A stretch of DNA of 64,000 nt from Taenia hydatigena. Its lineage: Eukaryota > Platyhelminthes > Cestoda > Cyclophyllidea > Taeniidae. Under the pieces are notes generated by a model, which saw nothing but the letters and a program-made list of their open reading frames with translations, made no database searches and was not told the DNA's origin. Position numbers and translations under genes: made by a program. Location of the stretch: the NCBI GenBank assembly GCA_036345935.2, contig JADWOT020001183.1, forward strand, positions 1 through 64,000. The letters run 5' to 3'. The first letter of the stretch is position 1. The number at the start of each line of letters is the position of its first letter. This document shows, one piece after another, positions 47,860 to 59,245 of the stretch.

Positions 47860-48324
47860 TAGTCCTTATAAGTGATCGACATTGAAAGCTAGGATGGCTG
47901 GCTATTAGCTAAATGTTAAAGTTGATTCACTGTTCTTTAGGTCCTCATGATTGAGGTTCTAGCGTAAATAGATGCGGCGTACAGGAGTTGGTTCATCTAG
48001 CAAATTTTGAAGTGTTGGAACACAGTTAAACTTTGACTCGCTATCATGCAATAAGTTCTTTATCCTGATGTACTTATCACAATTCATCAACCCGAATCCC
48101 TTTTGGTCGCAGGATTAATTAATTGCATAAATTACGCTATGAGGGCGGACGCCTCCCTCACTGCAATAGTCCATGGCTATGCGACTGAGGCAGAAGCTTA
48201 CCGCACCATGAAATCTTGTTGGGTAGCACAACTGGAACTTTGGCCATCATTTGAGGAACCCTATCATGAAGTTAGACAGGCCATTATTGATACGAAATTT
48301 CTAACTTATGTTGAGCGGAAATAA
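47860..48324 (+). pseudogene. Tyrosine kinase pseudogene, copy C, with C-lobe exon
   Basis: After TCGCCTTCTAG (about 47,859) a badly decayed piece still aligns to the DVWSFG region of copies A and B: nucleotides GCTAAATGTTAAAGTTGATT, then GTTCTTTAGGTCCTCATG. A second block follows acceptor CCCTTTTGGTCGCAG. From 48,113 to the TAA at 48,322-48,324 it is fully open. It reads YRTMKSCWVAQLELWPSFEE, then PYHEVRQAI. Kinase C-lobes carry LM..CW..DP..RPSFEEL...V (helices H and I), and this matches closely, though the invariant arginine before PSF is tryptophan. No other copy here preserves this exon. The DVWSFG part is disrupted, so the kinase as a whole is not functional. Confidence 0.75.
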
Positions 48325-48539
48325 ATTACTGATACCTAATCCCTTGTTTGCGTTCATGCTCATGATATAGCTAAGATAGATGTTCGAAGCAAACTGATCA
48401 TGAATTTAAATCCGCCTATTAGAGCAGTCTCAACGTCTTGCTTGAGGGATTTTAGTGAATTAGTATGCTGTTAAAAGCTCGGTGGAGAAAGAATACTTGC
48501 TTGAGCAACGTGCTGTGTTCAGAGCAAGCAGAAAGGTGG

Positions 48540-49880
48540 CGTTTCACCGCCAGATTGAACTATTGGTATAAAATATTAGCTTTTTCGCCCTATCCAAGAC
48601 CCTTAGGTCTAGGTACTTTGCTGTGGTATTTTGATTGATCGGTTAAACCCAACATCCTCCTAGCCCCTCATTTATCACAGGTCGTGTTCTCTCTGCTCTC
48701 CTTTACCTATTGTCATTCTTGTCTCCTATGGACAGAATTCCCTCTGCTGCTCGGTTTGTTTCCACTTTGCACCAGTGACAAGCATACAAGCCTGAATCCT
48801 TGGCTTAACTACTAGGCCCAAACATAACACGAGGAGGCTAGCTAAGACGGCCTTTCAACCGGCAAAGATTGTCAGTCAGGTGAAGGGTGAAAGCGATGTT
48901 GGCCTTCAACCACCCACCGTACGCTCTTTTACCTGCAATGAAGGCTGCTGGTACTTGCAGCACCGCCTGACTTTAGTAGACTAGAAGTGACATAGTGAGG
49001 CTGCTAAAACAAAGCGTCCGACTGGAAATCATTGCCTGCACGTCTCGAGCTGCTTAATGGGACCCAGAAAAACTGCTTGATGGCACTGATGTAAGAGCAG
49101 CTTAGACGTAAAATTCCCACCTCATTCGCCTTTAGACAACTGTTTCTACGAATGTTGACTGGCTTAGTAATCTGGTGTATCTAACAGTGTCATTTTGAAC
49201 TAGAGTTCATAACGCGTCGTTAGCAATGCAGAGCCTGCCGAGTCGACATAACGACTTGGCAGTCGCCTACAGAATGCTGGCAGGAACAGTCGGTGCAGTT
49301 GCGAATCGATCCCAAACCACGTATATCCAAGCTCTGAAAAGGGCATAAATTATCAACAAAATGAATCTGGCCTAAGAATAGCATCCTAATGCCTAATAGA
49401 GGGAATACACGAAGCATACTGGAGGCCAATGTCTGACAGAATCACTTGGATGGCGTGGTAAGCCGAAGACAATCGTGTTTATGGTGCATGGCAAGTCCGT
49501 CTCACCTAATCCCATAAACGGCATGCGGCAGGGTCAAGTGTGGCGCTGCATGGGCCACCTCACGAAGGCAACTAAGGAGGGCAAATTATCTGCCAATACA
49601 GAACGTGCCGTGATACCTATGGGGCTCCTATACTTGAAGTTAACTCTTGTTTGCCATCAGCCCTATTTCCGCTGCTTATTAAATATATAATATGTCCTAC
49701 TAGTATGCCTTCTTTTGCCTTCAGAGTAGTCTCGGAACGATGCAGCGCACCCTGCCTATCGTTTACCACCACTTCACCGGGCTTATGATTCGCTGCATTG
49801 CAGGAAGTGGGACGCATCAGGTGAGAAGTGTTGACCACCATCTCCGTCATCAGACACGCCTTCATTTTTGCAGCCATTAT
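48540..49880 (+). repeat. 1.4-kb duplicon R3, copy 2
   Basis: Direct partner of 15,200-16,660, with most 20-base blocks differing at one or two positions. The FTCNEGCWYLQ frame (near 48,937-48,969) and the MRQGQVWR frame (near 49,523) are open as in copy 1. The latter extends from about 49,475 to 49,690. Confidence 0.7.
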
Positions 49881-50039
49881 CGGATTTAATGCAGCTACCC
49901 GCTCCATTTTTTGTTATTGATTTGCCAGCTGGCCTCCTTGTATTAATTCGGGGCCTAGTAATTAAGCGAAGAAGTCAGGCCTGCTTGCTTGTCACCAAAG
50001 CAAAATATAATCAAACCAAGCAGCAGAGGGCAATTCTGC

Positions 50040-50370
50040 CCCATCGATGACAAAAATGACTATAGAGGAGTAGGATGGTAACACGTAACGAGAGAGCTTA
50101 ACCTGTGATAAATTAGGGGTCAGGAGGATGTTGAGGTTAACTGATCAATCAAAGTACCACAGCAAAGTACCTAGACCTAAAGCTTCTGAATGGGGTAGAA
50201 AATCTGGCTTTTCTACTAATATTTTAACCTGGCGGTGAAGCACCATCTTCATTCTTGCTTAAAACACGCACTATGATGCTCCAGGTAAAATTCTAGTTCA
50301 GTGGTTTGGTGCGCTTGCATCGCTCTTCGCTCGGTAACGGTAACAAATTAGCATCATTGGGCGAATTCTG
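50040..50370 (-). repeat. R3 left end, inverted copy 3
   Basis: The reverse complement reads AAGATGGTGCTTCACCGCCA, then TTAGGTCTAGGTACTTTGCTGTGGTA and ATTTATCACAGGTTAAGCTCTCTC. This matches both 15,340-15,500 and 48,540-48,690. It lies 160 bases after the end of copy 2, facing it, so 48,540-50,370 can fold back on itself. Confidence 0.7.
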
Positions 50371-50884
50371 AGCGTGGTGCCTTCTTTCTTACCACTCCTG
50401 CATCCCACCTAAATGTGAGCAACGCACCGCATTGCACTTCACCCTATCACACCGCACCAAGTTATTAACCTGACCTAAGTATCAGCACCACACAGAGGGA
50501 GACCTGATGGCTCTGATTTGAGGTAACTCTGCTAATGATATGTGGATCGGGTAGTGCTCAACTCCAACGCTGCATCTCACATCAGTGCCCACAAAGCTGT
50601 CACGCAATTTGTGATAGTGTGCTGTACTGTTTCCGTAACTGCGTCATTCCTTAGCAACCACACACACGCCAAGTGAGGACCGTTAAATTTGACTAGACCT
50701 CGAGCGTGGTGCCCTCTCTCTTACCACCCCTGCATCCCACCACAATGTGAGCAGTACACTGCATTTCACCTCACCTCATCACAGCACACCTATTGACTAA
50801 CCCGACCTAAGTGTTTGCACCACACAGAAGGGGACCTAATGGCTCTGATTTAAGATAGCTCTGCCAATGCTGTGTAATCGGATC
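50371..50884 (+). repeat. Two direct repeats, 331-base period
   Basis: Segments 50,371-50,554 and 50,702-50,884 both start GAGCGTGGTGCC and share TTACCAC.CCTGCATCCCACC, then ATGTGAGCA, then CACCACACAGA..GGGACCTGATGG or GGGGACCTAATGGCTCTGATTT. No frame is shared. Confidence 0.75.
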
Positions 50885-52589
50885 TGGCCTCCTCCAAATG
50901 CCACACATCTCTTCAAACATCCAGAAGTCGAGCACAGAAACCAAGTCCCGTGTGCCTTTGTGCTCTCAAGTTATGAGCAACAAAAGCCATGGTGGTTAAC
51001 CCAAATTAAAAAATGGCGAACTCTTGCACTGCAGGTTTAAATCTTCCCAAGCCACAAGGGCGTTGAGCCTCCTGACGTCCCCTCGTCGCTTACTCATTAG
51101 AAAAGTATGGTTTTTAAAAAGTTACGCGTAGGCAAAAGAAGGAGGTTGCATACCCTGCGTAAAAGGCACTGGAGGCATACATCCACTTCGCTCATACTTT
51201 TTGTCAAATATGCGTTGCCCGTAACAGTTTTAGAACACCGCGGCCTACTCTTACAAAACATCGAGGAGAAACAGACAGCATAGGCATCCTAGGCTCTCTG
51301 CTACCCACCAGCAGCGGGAACTGATGCATTTCGTTTGATGAGAGTAGGCCATGCATCAGTCGTCTTCTCAAGCCGCTAAATGTACAGCAGAAGACTTAAA
51401 CATGAGCTTAATACTACTCGTATTTATGTCCAGGACCGCAAATCATGCTTCCGTTTGCATTTTGCTGCTCAACATGCCCACGTAATTGAAGTTTAGAGTC
51501 AAACAATAAATTTTCAAAAAGATGAAAAATGGTTTCATGCAGTGTAAGAGAATTCTTATTGCAGTCAAAAGGGCTGAAGAAGTTGTTCATTATCAGTTAG
51601 AAACGATTGCAATTGTCATTCCTTGACCAAGCAAACATATACGATCTAATCGACGTCAACTGTGAAAGCAACCTTGAGCACATCCAAAGTTCCATCATCT
51701 ATGGGTTTCAGATGCAAAGATGTCGAGAGCCTTTACAACGCTTTTAAGGGTTTCCAGCGTTGACCCTATCTCGGCAGACAGGCGTAGATCATGCCAAGTC
51801 ACAGAAAGCGTTTTAAGACCTCAGGCAAATTCAGTTATTAGAAGCCGAGAGAATTACGACCGCTTTTAAAAGAATATTAGGCATTTGAGGAAATAGAAGC
51901 AGTTCAGGCCTCTTACATGCCAGCAAATTCGCCCTTCTTGTTAATAGTCTTTCAAGCTACTCTTCGTTACGCAACCAGATACGGTCTTGGAGATACAACA
52001 TGCTTGGTCGCGTTGTTGATACCAAAAAACATGGGAACTACTGTTACCGGTTCGGGTGAATATTCGACCCCTCCAGCATGCCAGACAAGAGTGCTTCAGC
52101 AATGTGACGGAGGTCAAGAAGCCAATTTTGAGGTGGTGCAGGGTTAATTACAGACGTCTGGAAATGGTCCTAAGGAGGCTATGCATGCAGTAGCTAAAAT
52201 TTACCAACTTGTTGCTGCGGCGTTACTCTGATGCTACACTAATGTGTGGCAACAGTTCGCAATCAAACTTTAAACTCTGACCTGGCATTGACTTTACATA
52301 GCATTCAACTGCCCGTCAAATCCCTTTACACACGCACCCACTGCAAGCAAATGCCGTTGTTAGCTTCAGCGGCACTGCATTGCTCACATTAGTACAAGTG
52401 GAAGTGCATCTGTGAAGGAGTCTGCACATGTCGGCCGAGGAGTTGACTAGTTCGCAGTGAGAATGCCTCAGTTCCTTCTCTCGACCACTGCCCGCCTCTC
52501 CTCCATCAACCACATTAGCAACCTCTCCCAACATGCAGTCGTTTATGATGCCAAGTGTGCCAATGAATTTGTTTTTCGGTAAAGTGAGA
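50885..52589. other. No gene seen
   Basis: Nothing recognised. Segment 51,650-51,740 loosely resembles 31,670-31,760. A 76-codon frame at 51,917-52,147 is unrecognised. Confidence 0.4.
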
Positions 52590-52860
52590 CAACAAATCGA
52601 AGTGTAAGGACTTCAAAAATGGCAGTAGGGGTAGAGATAGAAGATAGCTGAAGAGAAGTCGTAGAACATCAGTTTTAAACCAATCTACCCCTTCTTTTGT
52701 GGATAGTTTCCTGAGTTTGTAAAAGTCGAGCTAACTGAAGTTGATGCGTCGAGACTATAATTCCTTTATTGTTTGACTCGCCTTACATGCACAAACTTTA
52801 TCACTAAAATTAAGTCGAGGACAAAGGATAGTGATTGCCAATTAGCATTAAAATTTAGTC
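52590..52860. repeat. Dispersed repeat family R2, two opposed fragments
   Basis: CGAAGTGTAAGGACTTC with GGCAGTAGGGGTAGAGA (52,600-52,640) is in the inverted orientation, like 56,560. TTTCCTGAGTTTG, followed by GAAGTTGATGC.TCGAG (52,707-52,755), is in the direct orientation, like 13,989 and 57,623. The fragment is thus a head-to-head junction of the same family. Confidence 0.55.
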
Positions 52861-53029
52861 GTTGCACTTTAGTTTTGCGAATACACCTACACAGAAATGC
52901 AGTCACAAATTATTTTTAGATGCCCCACTCTCGAAACCATTATGTCTGCAAGCGTTACGGTCCAAAGAGAAGTGTCCTCACAAAAGTCTTCTTGCCTTCT
53001 CTTCCTCATTTGCCACGCCTATTTCTCCC

Positions 53030-53500
53030 TCCTCTATTAACGCACATGCACCAGCTAGCAGCGAAATAAAGCCCTCCTTCTTAAGAGAAGGAAAACCATG
53101 ACAGGCAGTTGGACAGGCCCTACACGTAACTTTTCCTTGACCGGGCAGCCTGTGCTGCTCACACCTCTCTCACTTCCATTTATTTGCCTTTTCTAAATCT
53201 TCTCCTTCAGTTTCCTTTTCCTTCCACAGAATTTTAATCTTGTTGTTTGATTTGCGCCTTTTTTTCTATGCACTAGACAGGCCACTTAATTTCTCTCACA
53301 CTCTCCGAGCAGTAGTTGTAGTGGACCTTTAAGTGCCTTCCTCTTTTATTGCCCTCCAGCCCACCCATCCCAAGCACCTACTACCACTGCCACTACTACG
53401 CATTCAAAGTCGATCTAATTCATCAGCAGGATGCAAATATGTAAATAACAAAGGAAGTCTACATCGGCATTTTCCAGCTGGAAACGGATCGACTTTGCTG
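53030..53500 (+). repeat. Repeat shared with 41,040-41,500
   Basis: See 41,040-41,500. After the shared part this copy runs on into a 116-codon plus frame (53,333-53,683) and a 99-codon minus frame, neither recognised nor kept in the partner. Confidence 0.65.
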
Positions 53501-56499
53501 CATTTGCGGCATTCAAATGGCTGCATTTTACAAGATACCCTTAAGATTAAGAGCACCTCCTCAAGCCTAATGACCACTGTTACTTGTTCTGCTCGTCTGT
53601 CAATTCGCACGCTGATATCAGCTGCACTTATCCACCTGTTATTAAGAGCGATGAGGAAGCATGGGGAGGGGACATCCACATGATGACAGTCAATTGCAGG
53701 CATTGCAAAGTTTCAAGAAAGCTTCTACTGACGCACAGTTATGGGCGTGCATCAGACACGAGGTACGTGGTCAGTCGTTGGAATGCAGGTTCAAAGACGT
53801 GTTTAGTATTTCAAACCAAGTTAGTAAGATGAGTGTACTGAAATTACACTTGCGTAGCAGTTGATTCACCTACCATATCCCCCGGCGAGATAGGTTTTAT
53901 TTCGAGCAGTGCGTGGTGGGGACTACGACTAAGTCAGGAGAGGTGAAAACGCTATGTGCTGCGAATTTAGTCTGATCGAGACTATTTTCTATCAAGTCAG
54001 GAGCTTTAGCTTTAAGATTGCGGATTTTAGGCAAGTTTAGCTCATTCATTACATGGTAACTATCTTGAACAAATTTGGATCTGGTTCAGACACCTTGACT
54101 GACTGTAGGGCTGTGGACGTGCTCATGCGAAGCCGGCCAAATGCAGCGCCAGCAATCAACGATGCGTTCTACTCCCTGATAACATTCTGAACTTCCACAC
54201 TAACATTTTCCGCCAATTGGAAAAAAACTAAGCCAGCACTTTATAATTACCAAGCACTAACTCCTACATTGTGCCTCACCATGCTCAGGACGAGGGTGTC
54301 TCGGGCTCTGGAGAGCAACTCCGTTGGTTCTCGACCAGATTAAAATTGTCCTCCCGCCTCTTGCCTACAAACACAGTTAAAGAACATAAATGCTGCAATC
54401 ATATTTGAGTATATCAGATTCGTTGTATTTACAATGAGGCATTGGGCTTTGAGTCAATATTTCTAAGTTAGCATACTTGTCAATTTTTAAGCCACTCTAT
54501 ATACACTACGCCCACCTACACTAACGCAAAGCTTGACACTTCCATCCATGGGGCTGAGCACGCAGATTCAAGCACTCGCCATGATGCGTAGTTGGGTGGG
54601 GGACGTTTGTTCTCAGCGTCTCCGTTGCGGGCAGAGCTTTGTGTCACAAAAGCGGGTCAGTGCTCAACAAATACTAAAAACACTTGCGAGCAGTAGACTT
54701 TATTTTGCAATTTAATTATTCTACGAAACTGAAAAAAGGATAAAATTAGTTCTAGGAGACTCTTTGTTTGAAATAAATCGTATTTAGCATTTTGGGAGAA
54801 TTTTCAAGCAGTCGTTTTGGTTCTTCGAGTTCATCGATGCCAAATAGACTGAGTGGTGGTCTGTGCATGTGAGCCGTTATTACTTCTTTTAGTGAACTCA
54901 AGAGATGCGCGCAAAATTCGCATTCACCTGAGACGCGATCACACGATGACCGGTCAAACGTATCTAGAATTCGAAAGCGAAACATGGGACCAGGCTGACC
55001 TGAATGAAGCGTTTATGTTTCGCAGCAATCCCTTGCTATTTGCGTTGAGAATTTAACACTAAACGACTTCTATACCCTCCTCAATCGGGTCCGGTCTTCC
55101 ACTTTTCGGATTGCCTACATTGAGCGCTACGTGGGAGGCCAGTACTTTGTTGTTGTAATTTTTTAGTATGCCCCCTTTATATGAGCTTTAAGTAAAATAC
55201 ATTTGTATACCTTTATTGCGCTAAATTTTACTGATAAATGGGGTTTTAAGAATGGGATGCTTATTAGCTAGGAAGTAGACAGCAGTGACATTTTTGTTTT
55301 GGGGTTTAACAATCTCTTAAATGTTACGCTTTCTTTGAACGTTCCACAACATCGCAAATCGGTACTATTGGTGATTTCCCACATCAAAGCTCGCTATTCG
55401 TGCACTATAACTACGCGATAGCGTTTCCACCTTGTGACTCAGAGCTGAGACCCACTCAGGTCACAGCATTACGGCTGCGCATAATTTGCCGACACTAAAG
55501 TCAGGTACCCTACGGTCTGCATTTCCTGATTGCACTGGATGGCATTGGATTGCCCCAGCACCGAAGCACAGCAAGCAACTTATGTTATTCATCCAAGTTA
55601 ATGGTGTTTGATTAGGAAAACTATATTATTTTCCTGTCGGCTTTAAGACTGAGGTCTGGATCTCCGTCATCACAACTTTGGAAGCATTAGCAAGCGTGTT
55701 TTTTACCTCACAGATAGGAGAATTTCCAAAAAAGACGTAAGCAACGCACAGGAAGAGAGAAAGGAAAGGCAGATTCGGTTAATAGTAAAAAAAGAGCATG
55801 AGGATGCCTGAAGTAAGGCCAAAACCGGCCCTTCAAATTCTGTTAGTAGCTGGAATCACATCCATACAGAATAAAAACTTAGTTAGGCCTTTAACTAACC
55901 TACCAATTAAATCAAAATGTCCATGTTCGTTCGATTTTGTCTTTGTAGCACTCGGTTTATTTGACTTGGCAAACGCATTTTCGCTCTAGTGAATAATTTC
56001 CGTTCATTGTGAATCACCATTGAGACACACTGCTTTGTGTTTTTTTGTGAGCCACACCAGTTAATCTGGCAAATTGCATAATTGATGGGAAAAATTCTTG
56101 GCGATGAAAATAGAGCAAAATAGTGATGCAAAGGACGAATTATCTACTAATCCTAAGTCGCCTCCTAAAATATACAATTCATGTCAACTGGAATTACCCA
56201 CGACTCTAATTTCGATGGCATACAATTGCACGAATGAAATAACAGATGATGTTGCTGCAGACGATTCTTCCCTTCCCTCTTCGTCCCTTCCACCCTTGCC
56301 ATGAGGTGGGGCATTTCTAGCCACCGTTATTATAGCACAGGACAGTTGTGTAGTGACAGGGCCAAAGTATTAACGACTGAGGAGACTCAGACTTAGGAGA
56401 CCTACCACGTGTGTCAGCTACCAGGCTAAAATAGTCCTCCGCCTCTCGCCTACAAAACGCATTTAAAGAGCATAATTGTTAGGGTTACTGTCAGCTTTA
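53501..56499. other. Mostly unique, no gene seen
   Basis: No recognisable gene. A short block at about 54,335-54,380 (GTCCTCCCGCCTCTTGCCTACAAA-like) matches 56,433-56,470. The rest has no noticed partner. Frames are all under 80 codons after 53,900. Confidence 0.4.
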
Positions 56500-57140
56500 G
56501 GTGGTCACGGGATATAGCACTTAGGATTAGGGCACTACCAAGTTCGTCAAGGACAAAGTAAAGTGTAAGGACTTCGAAAATAGCAGTAGGGGTAGAGACT
56601 GAAGATAGCTAAAGAGAAGTCGTAGGACACTTGTTTATTCTATCTTGCATGACTGACTCCCTCAACCAATCATATTTGAAAGGCAAAAATTTTACCACGG
56701 AGTTCTCGAATCATGTTTCACTTTTAAACTTATTGTATTTTAGCTTGCCATTATTTAGTCTAAGCTCTTACCGATTCTTTGATAACGATGAAAATGATTG
56801 TCGTTTTTGACGTTCCTAAGCAAAAACAACATTGTGTTAAAAATCAGGCCTTTCATCACCAAATAAGGAGAGAATTACAAGCTTAATGCATTCACTTAAG
56901 CAAGCTTGACTTTTGCATGCTTAGAAAATTATCCACAGAAGTGGTGATAGATTGGTTGAAGACAAAACTAGTAAGCGAATCTTGAGATCAAGAAGATACA
57001 CGAGCTTCGCAAGGGTTCGCCCAACGAAGCACAAAGCCCACTGCACTTCGTATCCTGTCTTTGTCCAATTAACCCATGAATAATTGGTCTTCATTTTACT
57101 TACACCCATTGCCGTTCTGGTAGGGTTTATTTCGGCCACA
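56500..57140 (-). repeat. R2 inverted copy with right flank
   Basis: It matches 42,720-43,120 in the same orientation, hence inverted to 57,170-58,160. The right end (ATCTTGAGATCAAGAAGATA with GCGAAGCACAAAGCCCA-like text, 56,980-57,050) matches 63,170-63,235. With the direct copy that follows at 57,170 it forms a loose inverted pair. Confidence 0.6.
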
Positions 57141-57169
57141 CCTAACTAGAAAAGTGCTGATCTAAGCTT

Positions 57170-58160
57170 CTTCACACGAGTTCATTTGTTAGGCGTCGTG
57201 GCATCCATACTAGCTGCGGGGTATTCTATACATGCTATGTATGTTGGACGATCCCCTTTGAGTAGGTGATTGTCTTATGAGTGGATGTAGAAGGAGCGAA
57301 AACCGCTCGACTGAATTATGCTTCAAGAACAATATCTGAAAGGAGGCCGCGTAATTAAAGGCAGTTGCACTATCCCAAAGCCAACAACCAGAGTTTTCTC
57401 AGCCCTTGCGCCCCGCTGGGATCTCTGGGCATTGTGTGTGCTGCGTATGTGACAGATCGCACCTCAGTATTGCGATGCCCTACAGTATCCGTAATTCATT
57501 CAGTACTTTCGTGGCAATGCCTTGTGGCGCATCTGCAGTCTTCCTCTCTTCTTGCAATCACGTTAGATTTCGCCTATTAGCTTTTGTCTTATATCAATCC
57601 GCGAATACTTCTGTGGATAATTTCCTAAGCTTACTGAAGTTGATACATCGAGCCTATAAATCTTCTTTGTTTGATGATGATTGGTCTGACTTCCTCCATA
57701 CTGGCATTTTTTGCATACGAATAATAAAACGCGATAATTATTTGCATCGTTATCAACGATTCATGAAGTGCTTACACTAAATAACGGCAAACTAAAGTGT
57801 AATAAAATTAAAAGTGGAAGCGGATTAAGAACTCAACGGTAATATTTTTCACAATTAATCAAATGTAGCTGATTGTAGGGGTCAGTCGTCCAAAGCAGCC
57901 TAAACGAGAGTGCCTTGCGACTTCTCCACGGCTATATTCAGTCGCCACTTCTACTGCCATTTTCAAGGTCTTTTAGCCTCCCTTTGATGTTGGAGTTTAC
58001 CGAAATGGGCCACCTATACACTTCGCATGTTGTCCTGGTGGCAATATAGGCAATTAAATCCTGTCACGAAATAATCACACTAGTGCATAGTGAGTGATAG
58101 CGTATCAAGTGATGAGGGGAAATTAGTACAAGTGGACAATTGAGGTAGCTTTCAAATATG
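57170..58160 (+). repeat. Dispersed repeat family R2, fullest direct copy
   Basis: It spans all the blocks of 13,545-14,300 plus the right half of 11,020-11,405, so it is the most complete member seen. A 124-codon frame (57,406-57,780) is not open in 13,545-14,300 over the same length and has no motif. Confidence 0.65.
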
Positions 58161-58959
58161 CTCAAAAGTCACCTCGTAAGCAAAGATGACAGAGATCAAT
58201 CGATTTGGAGGGAATGGGGTTGTCTAAATGTTTAAAAAGCTAATAACTTAATCCAGCATTTCCTGTCACTTAGGAACTTTGACAGGAAGTTAGGAACGAA
58301 CAAGAAGGATGACAAACGCAGTAGCTATTGCCTTTTCTCTAAGCTCAGGGTCGCAATTAACAACTTAATGCTGCTGAAAGCTGCAATATTAGCCGTAATG
58401 TGCCCCAAATATCGACAGTACTTCGTCCTTTTTGAAGTCTTATGGGAATTATGATCGGCTTGAAGGGACTCCCAAAGAGGCAATCAGCCACGATTTCCAT
58501 TGAATGAGGAATTGCGCCAAGTCCATGCCCTTGTAGCTGACATAATAGAAGCTATCTAAGGCTGCATATTGTGCAATGTTTGACAAGAAAATGAGTGCGC
58601 TGACAGCCCACCTATGCCGAATAAAGCACAGGAAACAGAGGGCGAGGGTACACACATCTTTGCCAGGAACTTTCGTGCTGCTGAGTGCAGCACTATGTAA
58701 AGATCAACATCGAAGCAACATTTTGACAAAGTATTCCCTCCTTAACGATTTTGTTCTGTTGCCTGCTGTGCTGATCCCATGGCTCTTTTCCGTTCTATTC
58801 CATCCCATTCCATTCTACTTTCTTCCCTTCTCACCTAATGTAATGACCAATCGCCTTCCACACTCACCTCCTTCCACCTTTACTCATCGCTCCACTCAAG
58901 TGAGCTGGCACTGCAGAAGAGCTTCACTTTACGCTTACGACTACGACTGCACACAACTT
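58161..58959. other. No gene called
   Basis: A 151-codon plus frame runs from 58,576 to 59,031. Frames of this length are expected a few times by chance in this window, and its end falls in the duplicated segment, where the partner reads differently. I do not call it. Confidence 0.4.
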
Positions 58960-59245
58960 TGCAGTTGGCGCCGTCCATCCTCAAGGTCATCATTAGCTGT
59001 TAACCGAATGACTAATAAATCAATATTTTAATCAATAAAGCAATCAATGCCCCAACTGTCGCGGCGTAATTGCACATCGTGGAAAATTCAAAGCGCTGTT
59101 AGTCATCGCAATCGTGACTTTGCGCCCCACTTTCTCCGATCCTCCACTCGCCTTTGTAATCCGCTAACCCCCTCGACTCAGGAGAGGGTCCGTGAGGAGA
59201 CGTAAGCACTGTCTCCTGAAGCCAGCTTTACTCAGTCCTCTAATC
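58960..59245 (+). repeat. Segmental duplication, direct part, copy 2
   Basis: Partner of 25,480-25,810. The match ends at CCTCTAATCC (about 59,229-59,238), and by about 59,263 the sequence is the inverted match to about 28,120. The rearrangement breakpoint is therefore within some 25 bases. Confidence 0.75.

Noticed and set aside
50371..50884. CRISPR-like repeat array
   Set aside because: Only two long diverged units, and the window is eukaryotic.
58576..59031. 151-codon plus-strand open frame as a gene
   Set aside because: Several frames of this length are expected by chance here. It has no motif, and its end overlaps a duplicated segment where the partner is not open in the same frame.
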